From Alphaproteobacteria bacterium UBA6038 (GTDB taxonomy: Bacteria > Pseudomonadota > Alphaproteobacteria > Micropepsales > Micropepsaceae), in the NCBI GenBank assembly GCA_002429315.1, contig DIZC01000003.1:1-7834 (forward strand): a stretch of DNA of 7,834 nucleotides, given 5' to 3'. Below are positions 1 through 4,490 of this stretch, one piece after another. Within the stretch, counting starts at the first letter, position 1; each line of letters opens with the position of its first letter. The position numbers and the translations under genes are program-made. The notes under the pieces are model-generated. The model was not told the DNA's origin. It saw only the letters and a list, made by a program, of their open reading frames with translations, and did no database searches.

Positions 1-19
1 AGATGTGTATAAGAGACAG
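1..19. other. Tn5/Nextera mosaic-end adapter (library artefact)
   Basis: The first 19 bases are exactly the Tn5 transposase mosaic end used in tagmentation libraries (AGATGTGTATAAGAGACAG). They are synthetic adapter sequence left on a read or contig end, not part of the genome. The adjoining reading frame becomes protein-like only after this point and has an in-frame TAA at 10-12 inside the adapter. Any protein translated through bases 1-19 is spurious. Confidence 0.96.
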
Positions 20-210
20 CCGAGAATCCCGATCGCGCCGCCATCGCCGACGTGGTGCGCGACGGCCGCAACTGGCTGTTCGGCAAAGACCGCGCCACGG
101 TCCACTTCACTGCTTACACGGTCGCCAGCTTTGCCGGCGGCGAGTTCGATGTGAGCATCCCCTACCGCGTGCTGAAGCCCTGGCTGCGCCCGGATGCGCC
201 GGTGCCATGA
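20..210 (+). CDS. C-terminal fragment of a DUF3298/RsiV-like protein (5' end missing)
   Basis: This frame runs open from the end of the adapter to TGA at 208-210 and gives about 63 residues. The readable part includes NWLFGKDRATVHFTAYTVAS, then FAGGEFDVSIPYRVLKPWL. A hydrophobic strand with an F/Y, then 'A-x-F-A-G-G', then a 'V-x-I-P-Y-x-x-L' strand before the terminus is the usual ending of the DUF3298 domain. That domain occurs in periplasmic or membrane-anchored proteins, including the RsiV anti-sigma factor of Firmicutes. The rest of the gene, including any signal peptide, lies outside the window. In proteobacteria the cellular role of these proteins is poorly defined, so no function is claimed. 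The family call is from remembered motif shape. That the frame is coding is more certain than the family name. Confidence 0.6.
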
Positions 211-241
211 TCGCGCGCCCGCGTCGTCGCTGCGCCCCATG

Positions 242-254
242 CCCGCAACGCGGG
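242..254 (+). terminator. Short GC hairpin after the DUF3298-like gene, possible weak terminator
   Basis: CCCGC at 242-246 and GCGGG at 250-254 form a perfect 5-bp stem with a 3-base loop, 31 bases after the stop of the upstream gene. No T-run follows, so intrinsic termination is doubtful. It may be a chance structure in GC-rich DNA. Confidence 0.2.
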
Positions 255-303
255 AACGAATTGGCCGCTGCCCCCTTTCTCGTAGGCACGCATTTGCGCC
301 AGC

Positions 304-309
304 AGGAGG
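304..309 (+). promoter_or_regulatory. Ribosome binding site AGGAGG of the hemerythrin gene
   Basis: AGGAGG is a near-perfect Shine-Dalgarno sequence four bases before the ATG at 314. It settles the start: in-frame ATGs further upstream (194, 239) lack such a site, and the peptide they would add is Arg-rich and unlike the family. Confidence 0.8.
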
Positions 310-313
310 ATGT

Positions 314-814
314 ATGGCCGCCGCCAAAAGCCAATCACGGAAACGGAAAACGAAACGCGCCGCATCGGGCAAGGACGCCATTGCGCTGCTCAAGGCCGAC
401 CACAAGGAGGTGAAGGGTATGGTCGAGCAGTTCAAGAAGTCGCGCTCGGAGTCCAAAAAGTCAGACCTTGCGCAGCAGATTTGCGCCGCGCTGGAGGTCC
501 ACGCGCAGATCGAGGAGGAGATCTTCTATCCCGCCGCGCGCGAGGCGCTGAAGGCGAACGACGGGGACCTCATCGACGAGGCGGAGGTCGAGCACACTTC
601 GGTCAGGGAACTGGTCGCCAAGATCAAGCGCGGCAGTTCCGGCGACGCTTTGTGGGAGGCCGAGGTGAAGGTGCTCGGCGAGTTCGTGAACCATCACGTG
701 AAAGAGGAGGAGGGCGAGATTTTCCCCAAGGTCCGCAAGACGAGAGCGGACCTGAAGGCGATCGGCGAACAGCTCGCGCAACGCAAGGCTGAATTGCAGG
801 GAATGCAGCAATAG
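314..814 (+). CDS. Hemerythrin HHE-domain protein
   Basis: This 166-residue protein carries one hemerythrin/HHE cation-binding domain, a four-helix bundle that binds a di-iron centre and reacts with O2, NO or peroxide-type oxidants. Likely iron ligands are visible in order: H30 (in KADHKE), H63 and E67 (in VHAQIEEEIFYP), H94 (in EVEHTS), and H127/H128 with E132 (in HHVKEEEGEIFP). The domain spans about residues 22-140. Residues 5-20 form a tail rich in Lys, Arg and Ser, probably disordered. The last 25 residues are a charged helix. There is no signal peptide or membrane segment, so it is cytosolic. The start is fixed by the AGGAGG at 304-309. It stands alone, with 89 bases to the next gene. 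Members of this family are linked to oxygen sensing, iron storage or nitrosative and oxidative stress, but the exact role here cannot be read from sequence. Confidence 0.92.
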   Translation: MAAAKSQSRKRKTKRAASGKDAIALLKADHKEVKGMVEQFKKSRSESKKSDLAQQICAALEVHAQIEEEIFYPAAREALKANDGDLIDEAEVEHTSVRELVAKIKRGSSGDALWEAEVKVLGEFVNHHVKEEEGEIFPKVRKTRADLKAIGEQLAQRKAELQGMQQ

Positions 815-847
815 CGGGAGCGGCGGGCGGCGAACGCACCGAACTGT

Positions 848-875
848 TTGATCGGCGACTCGAAAGCCGTAGCAT
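848..875 (+). promoter_or_regulatory. Candidate sigma-70-type promoter for the lipoprotein-monooxygenase pair
   Basis: TTGATC (848-853) and TAGCAT (870-875) each match the -35 and -10 consensus at four of six positions and are 16 bases apart. Transcription would begin near 882, giving a leader of about 20 bases that carries the GGAGG site at 894-898. The spacing and position fit. The hexamer match is modest, so this is a candidate only. Confidence 0.3.
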
Positions 876-893
876 CCGGGCAAACCCTGCGCG

Positions 894-898
894 GGAGG
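894..898 (+). promoter_or_regulatory. Ribosome binding site GGAGG of the small lipoprotein
   Basis: GGAGG lies five bases before the ATG at 904. This ideal spacing is the main non-protein evidence that the 43-codon ORF is translated. The monooxygenase that follows has no comparable site of its own. Confidence 0.65.
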
Positions 899-903
899 CC
901 TCG

Positions 904-1035
904 ATGCATCGCGCCGCTTTTCTTCTGCTGCTCCTGCCGTTGTTTGGCGGCTGCAGCAAGTCTTCGCCGCCGCCGGAGAAACCGGTGACGCCGCGGCTGG
1001 TCGCTGCCCAGTACGAGATCCCGGCGCGGCATTGA
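904..1035 (+). CDS. Small lipoprotein-like protein of unknown function (43 aa)
   Basis: The ORF encodes a basic N-tip (MHR), a hydrophobic stretch (AAFLLLLLPLF, residues 4-14), then G15-G16-C17-S18, a type II (lipoprotein) signal peptide. F at -3 is less usual than L, but G-C is in place. Cleavage before C17 would leave a mature peptide of about 27 residues, Pro-rich at first (SPPPEKPVTP) and ending AQYEIPARH. A good GGAGG site precedes the ATG and a candidate promoter lies further upstream. Its TGA (1033-1035) overlaps the TTG start of the FAD monooxygenase, so the two are probably translationally coupled. It resembles the small entericidin/LptM-like class of tiny lipoproteins only in architecture. 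I do not recognise a family, and it could also act merely as a leader ORF for the downstream gene. Predicted location is a lipid-anchored envelope protein, facing the periplasm. Confidence 0.6.
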   Translation: MHRAAFLLLLLPLFGGCSKSSPPPEKPVTPRLVAAQYEIPARH

Positions 1036-2273
1036 GCGGGCCGGCCATTTCCACCTGCTGCGCGATCGCCGGCGGCGGACCGGCCGGCATGATCTGCGGT
1101 TACCTGCTCGCGCGTGCCGGCATCGACGTGGTGGTGCTCGAGAAGCACGCCGACTTCCTGCGCGATTTTCGTGGCGACACGGTGCATCCCTCCACCCTGG
1201 AGGTGATCTGGGAACTGGGCCTGCTGGAGGACTTCCTTGCGCTTCCGCATCAGGAGGTGCGGCGCCTGCATGCGGAAATCGGCGACCGACAGTTCACGGT
1301 CGGCGACTTCACCCATCTGCCGACGCACTGCAAGTTCATCGCCCTGATGCCGCAATGGGACCTGCTGAACTTCTTTGCGGCCAAGGCAAAGCGTTTTCCG
1401 AACTTCCGGCTGCTGATGAGCACCAGGGCTGCCGCGCTGATCGAGGAACAGGGCGAGGTCGCAGGTCTGCACGCGGGATCGCCCGATGGCGAAATGAACG
1501 TCCGCGCCGATCTGGTCATCGGCGCCGACGGGCGGCACTCGACGGTGCGCGAAGCCGCCGGTCTCGTGCCGCAGGAGTTCGGCGTGCCCATCGACGTGAT
1601 CTGGCTACGGCTGCCGCGCCGGCAAACCGATCCCACCGAGCCAGTGGCGCGGTTCGGCGCCGGGCGATTCTTCGTGATGCTCTATCGCGGCGATTACTGG
1701 CAGTGCGCGCTGGTGGTTCCGAAGGGCGGTTTCGAGGCGATCAGGCGCGAGGGAATCGAACGCTTTCGCGCGCGGCTTGCCTCCATTGCCGGCTTTGCCG
1801 CGGATCGCGTCGGCACCATCGAAAGCTTCGAGGACGTGAGCCTGCTCACCGTGACCGTAAATCGCCTAAGGCACTGGGCGAAGCCCGGGCTCCTCTGTAT
1901 CGGCGATGCGGCACACGCGATGTCGCCGGTGGGCGGCGTCGGCATCAACATCGCAGTGCAGGATGCGGTGGCCACGGCGAACATTCTGTGGCGGCCGCTT
2001 GCGCGCGGCCGCCCCACGCTCGAAGAGCTCAATCGCGTCCAGCGGCGGCGCGGGTTTCCGGCGCGCCTCACGCAAGCTGCGCAGTCGGCCATTCAGAAGA
2101 ACATCCTCGCGCCCACATTGCAGGCGCAGGGCGAACTGAAGCCGCCGCCGTTCGTGAAGCTGCTCGACGGGATACCCGCGCTTCAGCGGATACCCGCTCG
2201 GCTCGTCGGCATCGGCGTCCGCCCCGAACATGTGAGCAGAGAACTGCTCCGCGCGAATCCAGCCTCCCCTTGA
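1032..2273 (+). CDS. FAD-dependent monooxygenase (aromatic hydroxylase type)
   Basis: This 413-residue class A flavoprotein monooxygenase belongs to the PHBH/UbiH superfamily, NAD(P)H- and O2-dependent enzymes that hydroxylate aromatic or quinone-like substrates. The FAD-binding Rossmann motif is AIAGGGPAG (GGGPAG, residues 14-19), with E37 closing the second strand for the ribose hydroxyls and R47 in RGDTVHPSTL. The middle DG motif is GADGRHST (164-171). The third FAD motif is GDAAHAMSPVGGVGIN (291-306). It has no signal peptide and full family length, so it is a cytosolic enzyme. The start must be TTG at 1032: the next in-frame ATG (1089) is M20, just after the dinucleotide-binding motif, and upstream in-frame codons give no start. 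The TTGA overlap with the lipoprotein ORF suggests coupled translation. The substrate is not predictable. The copper-binding gene 72 bases downstream need not be related. Confidence 0.9.
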   Translation: MSGPAISTCCAIAGGGPAGMICGYLLARAGIDVVVLEKHADFLRDFRGDTVHPSTLEVIWELGLLEDFLALPHQEVRRLHAEIGDRQFTVGDFTHLPTHCKFIALMPQWDLLNFFAAKAKRFPNFRLLMSTRAAALIEEQGEVAGLHAGSPDGEMNVRADLVIGADGRHSTVREAAGLVPQEFGVPIDVIWLRLPRRQTDPTEPVARFGAGRFFVMLYRGDYWQCALVVPKGGFEAIRREGIERFRARLASIAGFAADRVGTIESFEDVSLLTVTVNRLRHWAKPGLLCIGDAAHAMSPVGGVGINIAVQDAVATANILWRPLARGRPTLEELNRVQRRRGFPARLTQAAQSAIQKNILAPTLQAQGELKPPPFVKLLDGIPALQRIPARLVGIGVRPEHVSRELLRANPASP

Positions 2274-2288
2274 GCCCCTTGAGGGAGG
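2263..2288 (+). repeat. Inverted repeat with a 9-bp tandem duplication across the monooxygenase stop codon
   Basis: CCTCCC (2263-2268) and GGGAGG (2283-2288) can pair as a 6-bp stem. Between and within them the 9-mer CCCCTTGAG occurs twice in tandem (2266-2274 and 2275-2283), and the first copy contains the TGA stop. No T-run follows. It may be a weak terminator or mRNA-end hairpin, or a piece of a dispersed intergenic repeat. The tandem duplication could also have recently extended or shifted the end of the protein. Confidence 0.45.
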
Positions 2289-2335
2289 GTGGGAATAGAA
2301 CCAACTGTCGGGGGATTTCCTGAACGCAAGTTCGC

Positions 2336-2340
2336 GGAGG
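2336..2340 (+). promoter_or_regulatory. Ribosome binding site GGAGG of the copper-binding protein
   Basis: GGAGG lies five bases before ATG 2346 and selects that start over an in-frame GTG at 2289, which would add 19 residues (GIEPTVGG...) unlike the family. A 4-bp GAAC/GTTC hairpin with a GCAA tetraloop (2322-2333) sits just upstream; it is small and may be chance. Confidence 0.7.
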
Positions 2341-2345
2341 GACCG

Positions 2346-2675
2346 ATGCACGCGTTCAGCCGGCAGGAACAGGATTGCGTCGACGCGTGCCTCGACTGCC
2401 ACAAGATCTGCCTCGGCATGGCGATGACGCACTGCCTCGACGAAGGCGGCGAGGACGTGGCGCCGCAGCACTTCCGCCTGATGATCGACTGCGCCGCCAT
2501 CTGCGCCACGGCGGCCGATTTCATCATGCACAAGAGCCAGTTTCACCGGCAGCTCTGCGCGCTGTGTGCCGAGGTGTGCAACGCCTGCGCGCAGGACTGC
2601 ATGCGCCTCGATGGCATGGACCAATGCGTGGACGCCTGCCGCAAGTGCTCCCAAGCGTGCCGCGAGATGGCATAG
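2346..2675 (+). CDS. Four-helix-bundle copper-binding protein (DUF326, Csp-like)
   Basis: This 109-residue protein contains 16 cysteines in the spacing typical of copper storage proteins (Csp1/Csp3, DUF326): C11, C15, C18, C22, C30, C49, C53, C71, C74, C78, C81, C85, C94, C98, C101 and C105. Most sit in CxxxC or CxxC steps on one face of amphipathic helices. H19, H29, H62 and H67 are candidate ligands near the bundle ends. In characterised members the cysteines line the core of a four-helix bundle and hold many Cu(I) ions. No Tat or Sec signal precedes M1, which favours the cytosolic Csp3-like type over the exported Csp1 type. The GGAGG site defines the start. It follows the monooxygenase by 72 bases and may share its transcript. 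No CueR/CsoR-like operator is evident upstream. Role: buffering or storage of copper. Confidence 0.88.
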   Translation: MHAFSRQEQDCVDACLDCHKICLGMAMTHCLDEGGEDVAPQHFRLMIDCAAICATAADFIMHKSQFHRQLCALCAEVCNACAQDCMRLDGMDQCVDACRKCSQACREMA

Positions 2676-2975
2676 CACTGGAGCGAGATTGTCTTACCTG
2701 AATCGCTTTCTCTAAGACCGTCATGGCCACCCTTGTGGCGGCCATCCGTCTGGCGCGTCGCCGAAGAGAGTCTATCGCCCGCGGACGCTCGCGCGATGGA
2801 TAGTCACGGAAGATCCCGCCAACGCTGAATCCGCGCAAAACCGGAATTGCGAAGCATACGGAAATTGTGCCGAAGTCGAAGCTACCCGTTCAGGAATTAG
2901 GCCTGCACATGCCCCGGCGTCGTGGTAGAAAAGCGGACCTGGACTTTCATCGATCGCTGCAAGGGAGAGTTTCGC
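2676..2975 (+). other. 300-base intergenic region
   Basis: I see no convincing protein gene here. GCCAC (2726-2730) and GTGGC (2735-2739) form a 5-bp hairpin with a 4-base loop 50 bases after the copper-protein gene, without a T-run; it is a weak terminator candidate. The outer ATGGCC/GGCCAT (2723-2728, 2740-2745) can form an alternative stem. Near the right end TGGTAGAAA (2923-2931) resembles an extended -10 element, but no -35 is recognisable. If used, transcription would start near 2938 and leave a leader of about 38 bases before the GTG at 2976. An ATG mini-ORF (2723-2803, 26 codons, Arg-rich) lacks a ribosome binding site and is not called. Confidence 0.5.
2963..2969 (+). promoter_or_regulatory. 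Ribosome binding site GGGAGAG choosing the GTG start at 2976
   Basis: A purine-rich GGGAGAG lies six bases before GTG 2976. The alternative GTG at 2922 lacks a site and adds 18 residues (VEKRTWTF...) before the MRLTEPRI-type N-terminus that is usual for this family. Confidence 0.65.
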
Positions 2976-3536
2976 GTGAGACTGACAGAGCCGCGCATTG
3001 CACCGCTCAGCGATACGGAATTCACCGACGAGCAACGCGAATTGCTGAAGCCCTTCGGCGGCCGCGTGCTCAATATCTTCCGCACGCTGGTGCGCGAGCC
3101 GAAGGCATTCGAGCGGTTCAACCAATGGGGCGGCTACATCCTGTCGCGGCGGAACTCGCTGCCCGCGCGGGAACGCGAAATCGTGATCCTGCGCACGGGT
3201 TTCCTGTGCAAGTCGGGCTATGAATGGACGCAGCATGTCGGCATCGCCAAGCGCGAGGGACTGAGCGGCGAGGAGATCGGCCGCATCAAGAAAGGCGCCG
3301 TCGCGGAATGGAGCGAGCCGGATGCCGCGTTGATCCGCGCCTGCGACGAGCTGCACCGCGACCAGTTCATCACCGACGCAACGTGGAAATTGCTGGCGGC
3401 ACATTTCAGCGAAAAGCAGCGGATGGACCTCGTCTTCACCGTCGGCCAGTACACGCAGGTGTCCATGATGCTGAATTCCTTCGGGGTGCAGCTCGAGCCG
3501 GAGCAGACGCTCGATCCCGATCTCCGCGGCTTCTGA
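2976..3536 (+). CDS. Carboxymuconolactone decarboxylase-family protein
   Basis: Read from GTG 2976 this is a 186-residue, all-helical protein of the CMD/AhpD-like fold. The N-terminus MRLTEPRIAPL, the NIFRTLVREPKAFERF helix and the core signature C78-K-S-G-Y82-E83-W84-T-Q-H87 followed by IAKREGLSGEEI are characteristic of the larger CMD subfamily. It lacks the CxxC pair of AhpD-type peroxidases: only C78 and a distant C123 are present, so a peroxiredoxin-reductase role is unlikely. Known CMD relatives act in protocatechuate/aromatic ring degradation (gamma-carboxymuconolactone decarboxylation), but most members of this subfamily are uncharacterised. It has no signal peptide and is cytosolic. 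The dehydrogenase gene starts 2 bases after its stop, so they form an operon and probably act on one pathway. Substrate unknown. Confidence 0.85.
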   Translation: MRLTEPRIAPLSDTEFTDEQRELLKPFGGRVLNIFRTLVREPKAFERFNQWGGYILSRRNSLPAREREIVILRTGFLCKSGYEWTQHVGIAKREGLSGEEIGRIKKGAVAEWSEPDAALIRACDELHRDQFITDATWKLLAAHFSEKQRMDLVFTVGQYTQVSMMLNSFGVQLEPEQTLDPDLRGF

Positions 3537-3538
3537 TC

Positions 3539-4333
3539 GTGCGGCTGAGCGGCAAGACGGCCATCGTTGTCGGCGCCGGACAGACCCCCGGCTCGACCAT
3601 CGGCAACGGTCGCGCCATCGCACTGCTGTTCGCCCGCGAGGGAGCGGACGTTCTGTGCGTCGATCGCGACTGCGCGCGCGCCAGCGAAACCGCCGCCATG
3701 ATTGCCGAGGAAGGCGGCCGCGCTGGCGCATTGGAGGCCAACATCGTCAAACCGGATGCGGCCGAGGCCATCGTTGCGGCAGCCACAGCCCGCTTCGGGC
3801 GTATCGATATTCTTGTCAACAATGTGGGCATCGGCGACGGCGACGGGCCGGCGCACAAGCTGGACGAAGCCGCCTTCGACCGGATCATGACAGTCAATCT
3901 CAAAGGCATGTGGCTGACGATCAAGGCCGCGATTCCCGTCATGCGCGAGCAGAAGAGCGGCGCCATCGTGAACATCTCTTCCCTCGCCTCGCTCGCCGGC
4001 GGCAATCAGGTCGCCTACGAAATCTCCAAGGCCGGGGTGAACCGGCTGACGACGAGCGTTGCGCAATCCAACGCGCGGCACGGCATTCGCTGCAACGCCA
4101 TCCTGCCGGGATTGATGGATACGCCCATGGCGGTCACCGGTATTGCTGAGGCCACGGGGCAGGAGGAAGAAGCCGTTCGCCAGGCCCGCAACGCGCGGGT
4201 CCCGCTGGGTGGGCGAATGGGCACGGCGTGGGACACAGCCTACGCTGCCCTCTTTCTCGCGTCCGATGAAGCCAGGTTCATCACCGGCGTGCTGCTGCCC
4301 GTCGACGGCGGCATGTCGAGCCGCATTGGCTGA
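3539..4333 (+). CDS. Short-chain dehydrogenase/reductase (SDR), probably NAD-dependent
   Basis: This 264-residue classical-type SDR starts at GTG 3539, two bases after the CMD gene, with the typical N-terminus RLSGKTAIVVGAG. The nucleotide loop is G12-A-G14 ... G18 ... I21-G22-N-G24, a version of TGxxxGIG lengthened by several residues. D42 at the end of strand 2 (VLCVDRD) favours NAD(H) over NADP(H). Further motifs are NNVG (N94-G97, the NNAG equivalent), N120 in TVNLKG, S147 in NISSLAS, and the catalytic Y160-E-I-S-K164. The C-terminal RCNAILPGLMDTPM and GVLLPVDGG segments are standard. It is cytosolic and would oxidise or reduce an alcohol/ketone group. The frame remains open upstream to 3224, but that part overlaps the CMD gene and is not protein-like. 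No strong ribosome site is visible; translation is probably coupled to CMD. Confidence 0.9.
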   Translation: MRLSGKTAIVVGAGQTPGSTIGNGRAIALLFAREGADVLCVDRDCARASETAAMIAEEGGRAGALEANIVKPDAAEAIVAAATARFGRIDILVNNVGIGDGDGPAHKLDEAAFDRIMTVNLKGMWLTIKAAIPVMREQKSGAIVNISSLASLAGGNQVAYEISKAGVNRLTTSVAQSNARHGIRCNAILPGLMDTPMAVTGIAEATGQEEEAVRQARNARVPLGGRMGTAWDTAYAALFLASDEARFITGVLLPVDGGMSSRIG

Positions 4334-4490
4334 AGAAGCACTCCCGCACTCTCGTTGGCAGAGATGCAGGTTGTGCTCCACCTCAGCCCGGTTTGCTATC
4401 GCAAGAGGATAATTGTGGCGTGAGGCGACGGATTCCCGGTAGGTTGAGCTGCCTGCGGCAAGAGCGAAAGCGGGCTAAAAGGGGAAGCAC
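4334..4490 (+). other. Intergenic leader before the Asp-box protein gene
   Basis: This gap of 157 bases separates the SDR from the large exported-protein gene. GATAAT at 4408-4413 matches the -10 consensus at five of six positions, but the -35 region 16-18 bases upstream (around 4385-4391) shows no match, so promoter use is uncertain. GCCTGC (4451-4456) and GCGGGC (4470-4475) can pair (one G-T) just before the ribosome binding site. AAGGGGA at 4479-4485, five bases from ATG 4491, is a good Shine-Dalgarno sequence. Confidence 0.4.

Noticed and set aside
253..283. GGAAC upstream of the hemerythrin as an EcfG/ECF-type stress promoter
   Set aside because: No CGTT-like -10 lies 16-17 bases away; the next CGT is about 23 bases downstream.
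624..1538. A 304-codon minus-strand open frame across the hemerythrin, lipoprotein and monooxygenase region
   Set aside because: It overlaps three better supported genes, its translation is Arg/Pro-rich and it has no motif.
1991..2012. Two GCGGCCGC palindromes 14 bases apart in the monooxygenase gene
   Set aside because: They lie in coding sequence and are explained by Arg/Ala/Pro codons in a GC-rich genome; I see no functional reason for them.
1355..2323. A 322-codon plus-strand frame inside the monooxygenase
   Set aside because: It is an Arg/Ala-rich +1-type shadow of the FAD enzyme without domains or ribosome site.
2723..2803. A 26-codon ATG ORF in the intergenic region, basic and partly amphipathic
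   Set aside because: It has no ribosome binding site and no recognisable feature; the length is expected by chance.
3224..3538. A 105-codon N-terminal extension of the SDR
   Set aside because: It overlaps the CMD gene in another frame and is Arg-rich. The SDR homology begins exactly at GTG 3539.
3218..4381. A 387-codon minus-strand open frame opposite the CMD and SDR genes
   Set aside because: The plus strand carries complete CMD and SDR signatures; the minus frame is low-complexity without motifs.
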